From Desulfovibrio sp. JY (GTDB lineage: Bacteria; Desulfobacterota; Desulfovibrionia; Desulfovibrionales; Desulfovibrionaceae): DNA of 64,000 nucleotides. The stretch covers positions 3,481,501 through 3,545,500 of the forward strand of contig CP082962.1 of the NCBI GenBank assembly GCA_021730285.1, written 5' to 3'. The notes under the pieces are model-generated. The model saw nothing but the letters and a program-made list of their open reading frames with translations, did not search any database and had not been told where the DNA came from. This document shows, piece by piece, positions 43,362 through 52,725 of this stretch (position 1 is the stretch's first letter; each line of letters starts with the position of its first letter). The translations under genes and the position numbers were made by a program.

Positions 43362-43862
43362 ATGACGCACGGGCGCGGGCTGACCCCTTTGTGGGCCGAA
43401 TTGCTGCTGATCGGCCTTCTTGGCGGCGGGATGGCGGTGGCCATGAACATGGCCCGGGCCGAACCCGTGCCATGGGTGATCGATTTCGCGGCGCAGGACA
43501 GGCGCGAGGCGCTGCAGCGCGGGCTTGAGACCATTGACGCCACGGGCGCCCGGATCATGCTGGGCAAGCCCGGCGTCGTTTTCATCGACGCCCGCACGCC
43601 CGGGGAATTCGCCGCAAGCCATGTGCCCGGGGCGAAGAACCTGCCCCAGGAAGCCATGTACGGCGATCTGGACCAGGCGACGAGTGCCTTGGGGCTGACC
43701 CACGAGGACAGGCTCATCGTCTATTGCGGGAATATTTTTTGCGACAAGAGCAAGGAGTTGGCCGAGGCGTTGCGCACGGCCGGCTATGCCTACGTCACGG
43801 TGGTGTCCGACGGGTTTGACGGCTGGCTGGCCGCCGGCGGCCCCACGGAGGGCGGCATATGA
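43362..43862 (+). CDS. Membrane-anchored rhodanese-domain protein
   Basis: 166 aa from ATG 43362. A single N-terminal transmembrane helix (about 10-30) precedes a rhodanese domain whose active-site loop is VYCGNIFCDKS, with the catalytic Cys and a second Cys five residues on. VVFIDARTPGEFAASHVPGA is a typical CH2A motif. Likely periplasmic sulfurtransferase. Its stop overlaps the start of the MauE/DoxX gene as ATGA. Confidence 0.88.
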   Translation: MTHGRGLTPLWAELLLIGLLGGGMAVAMNMARAEPVPWVIDFAAQDRREALQRGLETIDATGARIMLGKPGVVFIDARTPGEFAASHVPGAKNLPQEAMYGDLDQATSALGLTHEDRLIVYCGNIFCDKSKELAEALRTAGYAYVTVVSDGFDGWLAAGGPTEGGI

Positions 43863-44278
43863 GGATTGTCGGCGCGGTGTTGCGCGTGGCGCTGGGGCTG
43901 GTCTTTTTGGCCGCCGCCTGGGACAAGATCGTTGACCCCATGGCCTTTGCCAAGATCATCCGCAACTATCAGATCGTCCCCGGCCAGCTTGTTGCCGGCG
44001 TGGCCCTGGTGCTGCCCTGGATCGAGGTGGTCGTCGGCATGTGCCTCATCACCGGTTTTCTTTCCCGTGGGGCCGGCCTGTCGGCATCCCTGATGATGGC
44101 CGTTTTCCTGGCGGCCATGGCCTGGACTTGGCACAAGGGCATCAGCACCCAGTGCGGCTGTTTCACCACCAAGGCCGACGACGCCATTTCCGCGAGGACG
44201 TTCGTGCGGGACGGGAGCATATTGGCCCTGGCCGTGCTCGTGACCGTGGAGAGTTTCGTGCGGGCCAGGCGCGTTTGA
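43859..44278 (+). CDS. MauE/DoxX-family membrane protein
   Basis: 139 aa with four hydrophobic helices. DKIVDPMAFAKIIRNYQI and the QCGCF cysteine pair near helix 3 are family features; MauE and DoxX-type proteins support disulfide or thiosulfate/sulfur redox in the membrane. Translational coupling to the rhodanese gene implies a joint role. The TetR gene starts 10 bases downstream. Confidence 0.87.
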   Translation: MRIVGAVLRVALGLVFLAAAWDKIVDPMAFAKIIRNYQIVPGQLVAGVALVLPWIEVVVGMCLITGFLSRGAGLSASLMMAVFLAAMAWTWHKGISTQCGCFTTKADDAISARTFVRDGSILALAVLVTVESFVRARRV

Positions 44279-44288
44279 GGCAGGCCCC

Positions 44289-44924
44289 ATGTCCGGGGTG
44301 AAGATCATTCCCATCGGCAAGCCGCTCACCGTGCGGCAGCGACTGCTGGAATCGCTCGGCGACGTGCTGGCCAGGCAGGGCTTCGACGGGCTGACGCTTG
44401 AGGCCGTCGTCAAAGAGGTCGGGCTCACGCGGACGGTGGTCCTGCGCCATTTCCAGAACCTCGACGACATGGTGACGGCTCTTGGCCAAAGCCCGGGCTT
44501 CTGGCCGCCGGTCGCCGAACTGCAGGACGGGGTGCCGGGCAGGTTCGCGGCCATGCCGCCCCAGGCCCAGTTGGCCCATTTTTTCAAGGCCACCATCCGG
44601 GGGCTTCTGGCCCGGCCGCGCACCCTCGACATCATGGCCTGGGAACTCCTGTCCCGAAACCGTTACTCCCGGCTGCTGGAATATCCCCGGGTGCGCCGCT
44701 CCCTGGAATTTTTCGAAACCGTCACGGGCGAGGTGCCCGAATCCCTGGACCTGACCGCCGTGGTGGCCGTGCTTGGCGGCGCGGCCATGTTCCTGACCGT
44801 GCGCTCCCGGCAAAGCGGGGTGTTCGGCGGACTCAACCTGTATGACGACGGAGACCGCGACCGCGTGGACAAGGTGCTGGATCTGCTGGTGGCCGGCATC
44901 CTGCGCGAGGGGGGGGACGGCTAG
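44289..44924 (+). CDS. TetR-family regulator
   Basis: 211 aa. The N-terminal HTH is LTLEAVVKEVGLTRTVVLRHF. The ligand-binding half is not assignable. GAGG lies 9 bases before the ATG, within the MauE stop region. Third gene of the rhodanese-MauE-TetR operon; probably controls it. Confidence 0.87.
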   Translation: MSGVKIIPIGKPLTVRQRLLESLGDVLARQGFDGLTLEAVVKEVGLTRTVVLRHFQNLDDMVTALGQSPGFWPPVAELQDGVPGRFAAMPPQAQLAHFFKATIRGLLARPRTLDIMAWELLSRNRYSRLLEYPRVRRSLEFFETVTGEVPESLDLTAVVAVLGGAAMFLTVRSRQSGVFGGLNLYDDGDRDRVDKVLDLLVAGILREGGDG

Positions 44925-44957
44925 GGCCGCGTCCTGGGTTGCTCCGTTTTTGGGGTA

Positions 44958-44975
44958 AAAAACTCGCCAGTTTTT
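44958..44975 (+). terminator. Short hairpin after the TetR gene
   Basis: AAAAACT-CGCC-AGTTTTT lies 34 bases beyond the TetR stop and ends in five T. A weak AT-rich stem, but placed to end the rhodanese-MauE-TetR transcript before fabI. Confidence 0.45.
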
Positions 44976-45066
44976 GCGGAAAAGCATACGTGGTCGATGA
45001 AGCTGTCTTCGTGATCCCTTCGCACGGGCCGCGAGGACGCAACACAAGTCGACCAAGGAGAATGCG

Positions 45067-45831
45067 ATGTTGATGTCGGGAAAAAAGGTGTTGGTTTTCG
45101 GCGTGGTCAATGAACGCAGCATCGCCTACGGCATAGCCAAGGCCCTGCGCGACCAGGGCGCGACCCTGGCGCTCGGCTATGCCGCCGAGCCCATCCGCAA
45201 GCGCATCGAACCCATTGCCGCCAACCTGGGGGCGGACTTCGTCTTTCAGTGCAACGTGTCGGCGGACGAGGAGATCGCTAAAGCGGCCGAGCTCGTCCGC
45301 GAGAAGTGGGGCACGGTGGACTGCATGGTCCATTCCATCGCCTACGCCAACCGTGAGGACCTGACCGGCCGGTTCATCGACACCAGCCGTGAGGGATTCC
45401 GCATCGCCCTCGACGTTTCGGCCTATTCGCTGGTGGCCCTGTGCCGCGCCTTCGAGCCGCTCTTTTCCCCTGGCGCGTCGGTCATCACCATGAGCTATTA
45501 TGGCTCGGGCCGGGTCGTGGCCAATTACAACGCCATGGGCGTGGCCAAATCCGCCCTGGAGGCAAGCGTCCGCTACCTGGCCGTGGACCTCGGCAAATCC
45601 GGTGTGCGCATCAACGCCATCAGCGCCGGCCCCGTACGCACCATGGCCGCCTCGGCCATAAGCGGCTTCCGCTCCATCCTCGAGACCATCGAGAAACGTT
45701 CGCCGCTTGGGCGCAACATCGGCCTGGAAGACATCGGCCGTTGCGCGCTCTACCTCGCCTCGGACCTGTCCTCGGGCACCACCGGCGAGGTGGTTTTCGT
45801 GGATTCCGGCTACAACATCATGGGCGTCTAA
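45067..45831 (+). CDS. fabI: Enoyl-ACP reductase (NADH)
   Basis: 254 aa, family length. Reduces enoyl-ACP in the last step of fatty-acid elongation. The N-terminal GVVNERSIAYGIA cofactor loop and the catalytic Tyr-x6-Lys in YNAMGVAK are present, with SYYGSGR as the upstream tyrosine. AAGGAG lies 5 bases before the ATG. fabD is at 6822-7772 in a separate operon. Confidence 0.96.
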   Translation: MLMSGKKVLVFGVVNERSIAYGIAKALRDQGATLALGYAAEPIRKRIEPIAANLGADFVFQCNVSADEEIAKAAELVREKWGTVDCMVHSIAYANREDLTGRFIDTSREGFRIALDVSAYSLVALCRAFEPLFSPGASVITMSYYGSGRVVANYNAMGVAKSALEASVRYLAVDLGKSGVRINAISAGPVRTMAASAISGFRSILETIEKRSPLGRNIGLEDIGRCALYLASDLSSGTTGEVVFVDSGYNIMGV

Positions 45832-45839
45832 GGCACGGC

Positions 45840-46358
45840 ATGGATGCCCGAAGCGAGGCGCTCGCCAGGTTGACCCGCCTTGGGGCGCTGCCAGCCGCGA
45901 ACGGGCGCAAGCCGGATCACGTCGACATCCATAGGGTGCGCGGCGCGGTCGGGCTGCGCCGGTTCGTGGCCGGACTGCTGGGCCGTCGTCCGGGCTGGCT
46001 GCGGCTGCTCTACCGGGCGCGGGCGGTGCTGGCCCGCCTTCTTGGCCTGCAACAGGCCGGGGGGGCGCCGGCCGACGTGGGACCCGACGATGTGCCCATG
46101 ACGCCGGGCGAACGGTTGTCCGTGTTTACGGTCGTGGCGGCCGATGCGGACAGCCACTGGGTGGCCGAAGGCGCGGATAAGCACTTGCGGGCCGTGCTGG
46201 CCGTTTTGGTCACGCCGGAACAGGACGGCCGCAACCGCTTCGATGTCGTGACCGTGGTCGAGTATCTGCATTGGACCGGACCGGTCTATTTCAACCTTAT
46301 CCGACCCTTCCATCATCTCGTCGTCTGGCGGCTGGCGCGAACCGCGGCCAGGGGCTGA
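45840..46358 (+). CDS. DUF2867 family protein
   Basis: 172 aa from ATG 45840, 8 bases after fabI, so probably co-transcribed. A soluble protein with a beta-rich core (LSVFTVVAADADSHWV and FDVVTVVEYLHWTGPVYF) matching DUF2867; no catalytic motif is known. A perfect intrinsic terminator lies 62 bases downstream. Confidence 0.78.
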   Translation: MDARSEALARLTRLGALPAANGRKPDHVDIHRVRGAVGLRRFVAGLLGRRPGWLRLLYRARAVLARLLGLQQAGGAPADVGPDDVPMTPGERLSVFTVVAADADSHWVAEGADKHLRAVLAVLVTPEQDGRNRFDVVTVVEYLHWTGPVYFNLIRPFHHLVVWRLARTAARG

Positions 46359-46420
46359 CGTCCTTCGCGGCAGTATCCGTCGCCGGCAAGACGCTTGCCG
46401 ACGTGCCGAAACCTTCTTTC

Positions 46421-46447
46421 GAGCCGGAGCGATCCGGCTCTTTTTTT
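46421..46447 (+). terminator. Intrinsic terminator after fabI-DUF2867
   Basis: GAGCCGGA-GCGA-TCCGGCTC perfect 8-base stem followed by seven T (46441-46447). A smaller hairpin CGGCAAG-ACG-CTTGCCG lies just upstream at 46384-46400. Confidence 0.9.
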
Positions 46448-46481
46448 ATCCCTTCGTGGCGGTTGACAGGCCGGGTGAATT

Positions 46482-46523
46482 TTGAAACACACGTTCTAAA
46501 CAAGTGTATAAAACATGTGTATA
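46482..46523 (+). promoter_or_regulatory. TetR-gene promoter with tandem near-repeats
   Basis: TTGAAA at 46482-46487 and TGTATA at 46505-46510, spacer 17 bases. Nine of ten bases repeat between 46501-46510 and 46514-46523 (CAAGTGTATA and CATGTGTATA), overlapping the -10 box. A probable autoregulatory operator. Confidence 0.45.
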
Positions 46524-46532
46524 GGGGTAGGT

Positions 46533-47180
46533 ATGGGCAGTGACACGCCAGTCGGCGTCAAGGAACGGCTGTTCCACGCGGCCGTACGGGTCTTTGCGGC
46601 CAAAGGCTACAAGGGCGCGACAGTTCGGGACATCTGCCGCGAGGCAAAGGGGGCCAACCTCAATGCCGTGCAGTACTATTTCGGGGGCAAGGACAAGCTG
46701 TACCAGGCCGTGCTCACGGTGCTTTTCACCGAAGGGGACCGACGTGTGCGCGAACGGCTCGCTTCCGACGACGAGGCGCTTCCCGAGGTGCGGCTTAGGC
46801 TGCTGCTGGAGGTGTTTTGCCAGGTGCTTTTTTCCCATAGCGAAATCGGGGATGCCTTTTTGCGCTTGTGGGCCATGGAACTGGCCAATCCGACGCCGTT
46901 TTTCGGCGACATGATCGAACGCCACAGCCGTCCCCAGACGCTGGCCATGCTGGACATCCTGTCCGCAATCCTCGGCCCGAAGGCGTCGCTGGAAGTGCTT
47001 GTGGAATGCATGATGAGCGTGCTTGGTCCGGCCGTGTATCAGGCGCTGCTTTGGCCGACCCTGCAGCGGATGTTCCCGGAGCATCCGCCCATGACGGAGC
47101 ATTGGCCCCGTCTGGCCGACCACCTGTACCGTTTTTGCATGGCCGGGCTTGCGGCCGTGCGTGAAACCCTTGGAGAATGA
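46533..47180 (+). CDS. TetR-family regulator (CerR/C-terminal DUF1956-like)
   Basis: 215 aa from ATG 46533. HTH in GATVRDICREAKGANLNAVQYYFGGKD, here VRDICREAKGANLNAVQYYF, with the QYYFGGKDKLY ending typical of the subgroup with C-terminal DUF1956. The acyltransferase gene starts 4 bases after its stop, so the regulator and its probable target form a two-gene operon. Confidence 0.88.
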   Translation: MGSDTPVGVKERLFHAAVRVFAAKGYKGATVRDICREAKGANLNAVQYYFGGKDKLYQAVLTVLFTEGDRRVRERLASDDEALPEVRLRLLLEVFCQVLFSHSEIGDAFLRLWAMELANPTPFFGDMIERHSRPQTLAMLDILSAILGPKASLEVLVECMMSVLGPAVYQALLWPTLQRMFPEHPPMTEHWPRLADHLYRFCMAGLAAVRETLGE

Positions 47181-47184
47181 CGCC

Positions 47185-48393
47185 ATGCGGGAACTGACGC
47201 CACAACCTGGGAGAATCCATTTTTTGGACAATATGCGGATGTTCGCGGTCGTAAGCGTCGTGGCGCTGCACGCCGCCATCGTGTATGCGCCGGTCGTACC
47301 GTGGTGGTATGTTCTGGACGGAAGCAAGAACGCCGTGTTCGATATTATTCTGGTCGCGACGGACGGCTATGTCATGCCGACGCTCTTTTTCATCGCCGGC
47401 TACTTTGCCTTGTCCTCCCTGCGGCGTCAGGGGCCCGGCGCCTTCCTGACCGCCAAGCTCAAGCGATTGGGGCTGCCGCTGGTCGTGCTGACCCTTTGCA
47501 CCTGCCCGATCATCTCCTACGTGATTTATCGCGGCCAGGGGGGCAGCGAATCCTACTGGCGCTATTGGCTCGGCCTGTTGCCAACGGCCGTGGACTGGCA
47601 ATACCGTCCCCTCCTTCCCGAGGCCATGGCGCGCGCCATATTGCCCTTTCACTTGTGGTTCCTGGGCCTGCTGCTGCTTTTTTGCGGACTCCTGGCCGTC
47701 GCCCGCATTGCTATTCCCGGGCGGGAGCGGGGCCGGCCTGATGCCGCCTCGGGTCCCGGATTGGGCCTGTTCGCCTGGCTGGTGTTGGCTGTTGGCGTGG
47801 CCGAGGCCGCAGCCCAGGTATTCGTTTCGGACATCGCCTGGTTCGCTTTTGGCCCGTTTTTCTTGTGGCAGCCGGCGCGGTTGCCGCTTTATCTGGGGAT
47901 GTTCCTGCTCGGGGCCTACGCCTGGGATCGCGGCTGGTTCAGGGCGCACCGGGTGTGCGGGAAAACCTGGCTGTGGGGCCTGGCGACGCTTTTGGCCTTT
48001 CTTTTCATGGCGGGCATTGGCGGGAGCCTGGCGACGCGGCATTTCGTGTGGCTCCTGGCGGCCTACGGCCTGGCCCGGACGTTTTTCGCCGTGGCTGTCC
48101 TTTTTTTGCTCGCGGGATTCGGGCAGCGGCGCTGGAACCGGCCGGGTGGTGTGAGCGGGAGCCTTGCCGCCGTCTCCTACGACATCTATCTGGCCCATTT
48201 TCCCCTGGTCATCGTGTTGGGATACCTGCTGGCGGGAAGTGATCGGACGGCCCTGCTCAAGTTTCCGATCGTCTTTTTCGGCAGCCTTGGCGTCTGTTGG
48301 GGAGCGAGCCGGATCGTCAGGCCGTTGCGTCTGGCCTGGGCGGCGGCGCTTATCGTCGGGGCCGTGGCCTTGTGCCTGATGCCGTGGCGATAA
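47185..48393 (+). CDS. Acyltransferase family 3 membrane protein
   Basis: 402 aa with about ten transmembrane helices. RIHFLDNMRMFAVVSVVALHAAIVY has the catalytic His of the acyltransferase-3 family (motif LDNMRMFAVVSVVALHA). Such proteins O-acetylate polysaccharides, lipids or peptidoglycan, or act as transporters. Substrate unknown. GGAG lies 9 bases before the ATG. Confidence 0.87.
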   Translation: MRELTPQPGRIHFLDNMRMFAVVSVVALHAAIVYAPVVPWWYVLDGSKNAVFDIILVATDGYVMPTLFFIAGYFALSSLRRQGPGAFLTAKLKRLGLPLVVLTLCTCPIISYVIYRGQGGSESYWRYWLGLLPTAVDWQYRPLLPEAMARAILPFHLWFLGLLLLFCGLLAVARIAIPGRERGRPDAASGPGLGLFAWLVLAVGVAEAAAQVFVSDIAWFAFGPFFLWQPARLPLYLGMFLLGAYAWDRGWFRAHRVCGKTWLWGLATLLAFLFMAGIGGSLATRHFVWLLAAYGLARTFFAVAVLFLLAGFGQRRWNRPGGVSGSLAAVSYDIYLAHFPLVIVLGYLLAGSDRTALLKFPIVFFGSLGVCWGASRIVRPLRLAWAAALIVGAVALCLMPWR

Positions 48394-48510
48394 CGGGCCG
48401 CATCTCTTGCCGGGCGGATGCGGAAAAGCCTATACGCGACGAAACGCCGGCCGCCCGTGCCAGGGCGAACGCCGCCAACCGATCCTGAGGCTCGTCGCCC
48501 GAGGAGTCCG

Positions 48511-48954
48511 ATGCAACATTCCGAACTGCTGCGCCGCATCGCCCCTTGCGGCCTGGATTGCGGCCGCTGTCTGGACAATCCCGAAAGCCCCATCGCGCGC
48601 CATGCCGGGGCGCTCAAGGAGGAGCTGGGCGGTTTCGCCAAGCGGGCCGCCATGTTTGCCGGGTTCGATCCGGTCTTTGCCGCCTATGCCGATTTCGAAC
48701 GTGTGCTGGACAGGCTCGCCGCCGGCTCCTGCCGCGGTTGTCGGGAAGGGGATTGCCTGTTCGCCGCCTGCCGGGTCAAGGACTGCGTCGGCGAGCACGG
48801 CCTGGACTTTTGCTGTGACTGCCCGGAGTTCGATACCTGCGATCCGGGATTGCCGCCGACCCTGGCCAGGCGTTGGCGGGAAAACAACCGCCGGATGTTT
48901 ACGCTGGGCCTTGGCGCCTATGCGGACTGGCTTGCCGAGCAACCCCGCTATTGA
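48511..48954 (+). CDS. DUF3795 cysteine-rich protein
   Basis: 147 aa from ATG 48511 with GAGGAG upstream. Conserved cysteines occur at IAPCGLDCGRC, CRGCREGDCLFAACRVKDC and FCCDCPEFDTC, the DUF3795 pattern, consistent with metal or Fe-S binding. Function unknown. A small hairpin CCCGC-CTTT-GCGGG lies just after the stop. Confidence 0.85.
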   Translation: MQHSELLRRIAPCGLDCGRCLDNPESPIARHAGALKEELGGFAKRAAMFAGFDPVFAAYADFERVLDRLAAGSCRGCREGDCLFAACRVKDCVGEHGLDFCCDCPEFDTCDPGLPPTLARRWRENNRRMFTLGLGAYADWLAEQPRY

Positions 48955-49091
48955 TCCCGCCTTTGCGGGCAACGCCCCGTGGTGCTTCGCGCCGGGAACG
49001 AGGCCGCTCCTTCGCCGCCCGGACGAAAAACGGCCCGTGTCTTTTATCGACCGGCGTTTTGCCGTGTGCCCCCAGCAAAAATCGACTTCCG

Positions 49092-49120
49092 TTGCCATGG
49101 CCGTGAAGAGGGTGTAGGCT
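49092..49120 (+). promoter_or_regulatory. Candidate promoter for the sensor pair
   Basis: TTGCCA at 49092-49097 and TAGGCT at 49115-49120, spacer 17 bases, about 70 bases before the binding-protein ATG. The rest of the 242-base gap after the DUF3795 gene shows nothing I can name. Confidence 0.35.
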
Positions 49121-49196
49121 GAAAGAGCAGGCCTCATGACGGCCAGGCAGCGGCGGTGGCGTGGTGATTTCGGCAAACGGCAACCGGCGGCAGGGC

Positions 49197-50036
49197 ATGG
49201 GCAAGCTTTGGGGCTATCTCGCCGTCTCGGCGCTGGTGGCAGGCGGCGTGGTCGGCGCGCTGCTCTACATCCGCGCCGGAAACCAGGCGTCCGAGCCCGT
49301 GTGGTCCGGGCCGGGGATACGGATCGGCTATTCCAGCGAAGCGCCGTACGCGTTTCGTGCCGAAAACGGCGACGTTACCGGCCAGTCGCCCGAGATTGCC
49401 AAGGCCGTCCTGGAGAAAATCGGCGTCGCCCCCATCCGCTGGGTGCTGCTCGATTTCGGCCAGGCCATCCCGGAGTTGCTTGCCGGCCGCATCGACATGA
49501 TCGCCAACGGACTTTTCGTCACCCCCGAACGGGCGGCCAGGGTCCTTTTTTCCCTGCCCTACAGCCAGGCCTTGCCCGGGCTTTTGGTGCGCCGGGGCAA
49601 TCCCCACGCTTTGCATTCCTACGCGGAGGCGGCAAAAAAGGCCGGTGTCACGGCCGCCGTGCTGGACGGGTCGGTGGAGCAGGCCGAGTTGACAGCCCTT
49701 GGCATGCCGCCGGGACGTCTTTTCGTCGTGCCCGATCCTATGGCCGGGCTTGCCGCCGTACGCGCCGGTCGGGCCGACTGTCTGGCCCTGACTGCGCCGA
49801 CGGTGTCCTGGTTCGCGCGTCAGGCCCCGGATGACGTCGCCGTTGCCGAGCCCTTTTACGAAGCGCCCGATGCCGTGCCCGGAGAGAACGCCTTTGCCTT
49901 CCGTCCGGTCGATCGCGATCTGGCGGATCGGGTCAACACCGCCCTGCGATCCTACATCGGCACGCCGGAACATGAAAAGCGGGTGGAGGCGTTCGGCTTC
50001 GACCCGCAGTCCCTGCCGGCCTGGAGCCGCCGATGA
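49197..50036 (+). CDS. Periplasmic solute-binding protein (PBP type 2)
   Basis: 279 aa from ATG 49197 (an in-frame GTG at 49161 is possible). A hydrophobic N-terminal segment (4-24) is an anchor or signal. The SBP_bac_3-like fold follows: IRIGYSSEAPYAF, LDFGQAIPELLAGRIDMIANGLFVTPERA and FRPVDRDLADRVN. No permease or ATPase is nearby; instead the stop overlaps the start of a hybrid histidine kinase, so it probably presents a ligand to that kinase. Confidence 0.85.
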   Translation: MGKLWGYLAVSALVAGGVVGALLYIRAGNQASEPVWSGPGIRIGYSSEAPYAFRAENGDVTGQSPEIAKAVLEKIGVAPIRWVLLDFGQAIPELLAGRIDMIANGLFVTPERAARVLFSLPYSQALPGLLVRRGNPHALHSYAEAAKKAGVTAAVLDGSVEQAELTALGMPPGRLFVVPDPMAGLAAVRAGRADCLALTAPTVSWFARQAPDDVAVAEPFYEAPDAVPGENAFAFRPVDRDLADRVNTALRSYIGTPEHEKRVEAFGFDPQSLPAWSRR

Positions 50037-52639
50037 GGCGGGAATCGGAAGCGGGCCGGTTGATCGTTTTCGGCTCCAGGGGGTGGATCGACCTGCATCT
50101 GTACGCCATGGCCTCGGTGGCCATCCTCTCCGGCGTGCTGCTGTGGTGGACCAACGCCTCGTGGCGGGAAAACTTCGCCTTCTATCCCCCGATCGTCGAG
50201 AGACTGCGCCAGGCCAGGGCCGATATCGTCCGGGGTTATCTGGCCGTGGAGCGCCATCTGGCCGGCGAACCCGACATTCGGTTGGCGGATGCCGACGCCT
50301 TTTTCGAGCAGGCCGCCCAGAGTGTGGCCGACATCCAGGTCAAGCTTCGCGCCGTGGCCGCGAGGAGCGAATTTTCCGACGGTCTCGCGCAGTTCGAACT
50401 CAGGCTCGGCGATTACCATCAGGAAATTCTGCGCTTCGAGGCCCTGTCCCGGGCCAGTCTCAAGGCCGTCGTCGCCCGGAAGGGGTATTACGGGGTGGAG
50501 CGGCAGGCTTCCTACGCGGCCATGGAAAAGCTGGCCGACGCCATCGACGCGGTGCTGGATAAGCGTATCGCGACCGTGGCCCGCCAGCGGGACAGGATCA
50601 ACCGGGTACTTTTTTTCGTTTGGCTGTCCTTTCTGGCTTTTCTGGCCGTAAGCCTCGCCCTGGCCGGGGCCAGACGCCGCAAGGCCGAAAAGGCCCTGAT
50701 CGAAAGCGAGGGCAAGTACCGCTTGCTTTTCGACCAGGTCATGGACGTCATTTTGCTCGTGGACGAGCAAACGGGGCGCATCCTCGACTGCAACCAGGCC
50801 GTGGCCACGGAATGGGGCTTCGACCGGGAGGAAATAATCGGCAAGAACCCGTCCAGGCTGCGCCTGCCGCCGGATGGCTCCGCGACCGAGGTCCGCTATG
50901 CCAACGGCCGTCGGGCGGTCCTGCGCGAAACCCGGCTGGTCACGCGTCTGGGAGAGGTGCGCATGGCCTCGGTCCGGACCGGCTTTTTCAGCTTCGGTGG
51001 CCGACAGGTGCGGCTCGACATCTTTCGCGACGTCACGGAACGCAACAAGGATGATACCGCGCTCAAGGAACGCGCGGCCATGCTGCGCGGGCTCGGGGAC
51101 AACCTGCCCGACGGCGTGATCTACAAGTACGAACTCCTGGCGGACAGGACGCGGCGGTTCCTGTACGTCAGCCAGGGCGTGGAGCGGCTTTTCCACGTGA
51201 CCGTGCCCGAGGCCCTGGCCGATGCCTCCTCCGTTTTGTCCCGCATCGAGCCCGAGGGACTCGACGCCCTGCGCCATGCCGAGATGCGGGCCATGGACAA
51301 TCTGGCGGTCATCGACGTGCAGGCGCGTTTCACGGACGGGCAGGGGACGCTGCGTTGGGGCCAGTTTCGGGCCGCTCCCCGGCGTACGGCCGCGGGCGGG
51401 GTGATCTTCGACGGGTTGCTCTTCGACGTGACCGGGCAAAAGCGCACCGAGGAAAGTCTGCGTCTGGCCAAATCCGAAGCCGAGGCGGCAAGCCTGGCCA
51501 AGAGCGAATTCCTGGCCAACATCAGCCACGAGGTCCGCACGCCGCTCAACGGCGTGCTCGGCATGCTGCAACTGCTCGAGACCTCCCGCCTGTCGGCCGA
51601 GGACGCGTCGCATGTGGCCACGGCGCTTGCCTGCGGGCGCGGCCTTGTCCGGGTGCTGGCCGACATTCTCGATTTCAGCCTGATCGAGGCCGGCCGGCTT
51701 GTCCTGCGCCGGGACGCCTGCGACATCCGAAGCGTGATCGCGGACGTTTTCGGCGTGCTCTCCCTGGAGTGCGAGAAAAGAGGGTTGTGCGCCACCTTTG
51801 ACGTGGCGGGGGACGTGCCGGCCTTTGTCGCCACCGACGCCGCGCGGCTGCGGCAGATCCTTTTCAACGTGGTCGGCAATGCCGTCAAGTTCACCCCGTA
51901 CGGCACGGTGCACCTGCACGTCTCCCTGGCCTCGCGCCGGGGAGAGGAGACGCATCTGCTTTTTGCCGTGCGCGACACCGGCATCGGCATTCCGGAAGAC
52001 CGGATGGAAGCCATTTTCGAGCCCTTCACCCAGATCGACGGGTCCCTGACCCGCAAATACGGCGGCACGGGCCTGGGCCTTGGCATCGTCAAGCGGCTGG
52101 TGGGGCTTTTGGACGGCCATATCACCGTGGAGAGCCAACCGGGCGGCGGCACGGAGTTCGCCTTCACCATCCGTTGTCGCGAGACGGCCCCGCCGGCGCC
52201 CAAAGCCGCCCCGCCGCGCGACGAAGCGGGCGCGACGGCTCCAGCCCGCGTGCTCGTGGTCGAGGACGAGGCCATAAACCGCATGGCCACGGTTTCCATG
52301 CTGGGCAAGCTCGGGTTTGACGCCAGCGCCGTGACGGATGGCGACGAGGCCCTCGACGCCCTGGCCGCCGGCGACTATGACGTGGTGCTCATGGATATCC
52401 AGATGCCGAGACTCAGCGGCGACGAGGCGACACGCCGCATCCGTCGCGGGGACACGCCCGGCGTCGATCCGCTTATTCCCATCATCGCCCTGACCGCCCA
52501 TGCCATGGATGGCGATAAGGATCGCTACCTGGCCTGCGGTATGAACGATTATCTCTCCAAGCCGGTGGACATCACGGCGCTTGGCCGGGCCGTGGCCAGA
52601 GCCGCCACCCTGCGCCGGGCCATCACGGAAATGAATTGA
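50033..52639 (+). CDS. Hybrid sensor histidine kinase
   Basis: 868 aa. Two transmembrane helices (about 20-42 and 192-212) bracket a periplasmic helical sensor region. Cytoplasmic PAS domains occupy about 225-340 and 350-470. The HisKA box [12 protein letters not shown] has phospho-His499, the ATPase has [16 protein letters not shown] and GTGLGLGI, and a C-terminal receiver carries Asp788 in [14 protein letters not shown] second transmitter relay domain (HPt) is not present. Starts inside the binding-protein stop (ATGA). Confidence 0.93.
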   Translation: MRRESEAGRLIVFGSRGWIDLHLYAMASVAILSGVLLWWTNASWRENFAFYPPIVERLRQARADIVRGYLAVERHLAGEPDIRLADADAFFEQAAQSVADIQVKLRAVAARSEFSDGLAQFELRLGDYHQEILRFEALSRASLKAVVARKGYYGVERQASYAAMEKLADAIDAVLDKRIATVARQRDRINRVLFFVWLSFLAFLAVSLALAGARRRKAEKALIESEGKYRLLFDQVMDVILLVDEQTGRILDCNQAVATEWGFDREEIIGKNPSRLRLPPDGSATEVRYANGRRAVLRETRLVTRLGEVRMASVRTGFFSFGGRQVRLDIFRDVTERNKDDTALKERAAMLRGLGDNLPDGVIYKYELLADRTRRFLYVSQGVERLFHVTVPEALADASSVLSRIEPEGLDALRHAEMRAMDNLAVIDVQARFTDGQGTLRWGQFRAAPRRTAAGGVIFDGLLFDVTGQKRTEESLRLAKSEAEAASLAKSEFLANISHEVRTPLNGVLGMLQLLETSRLSAEDASHVATALACGRGLVRVLADILDFSLIEAGRLVLRRDACDIRSVIADVFGVLSLECEKRGLCATFDVAGDVPAFVATDAARLRQILFNVVGNAVKFTPYGTVHLHVSLASRRGEETHLLFAVRDTGIGIPEDRMEAIFEPFTQIDGSLTRKYGGTGLGLGIVKRLVGLLDGHITVESQPGGGTEFAFTIRCRETAPPAPKAAPPRDEAGATAPARVLVVEDEAINRMATVSMLGKLGFDASAVTDGDEALDALAAGDYDVVLMDIQMPRLSGDEATRRIRRGDTPGVDPLIPIIALTAHAMDGDKDRYLACGMNDYLSKPVDITALGRAVARAATLRRAITEMN

Positions 52640-52725
52640 CATTCCTTTCCGCCGTCCGGGTGTCTTGACTCCATGGCCTGGACGTGTTTGACCATGAAAG
52701 ATGCAAACAAGCGGGAGGTTTGTCC

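Noticed and set aside
42407-43717. 436-codon version of the rhodanese-ferritin gene
   Set aside because: The extra N-terminus is antisense to the divergent membrane rhodanese gene; ATG 43249 has an RBS and family length.
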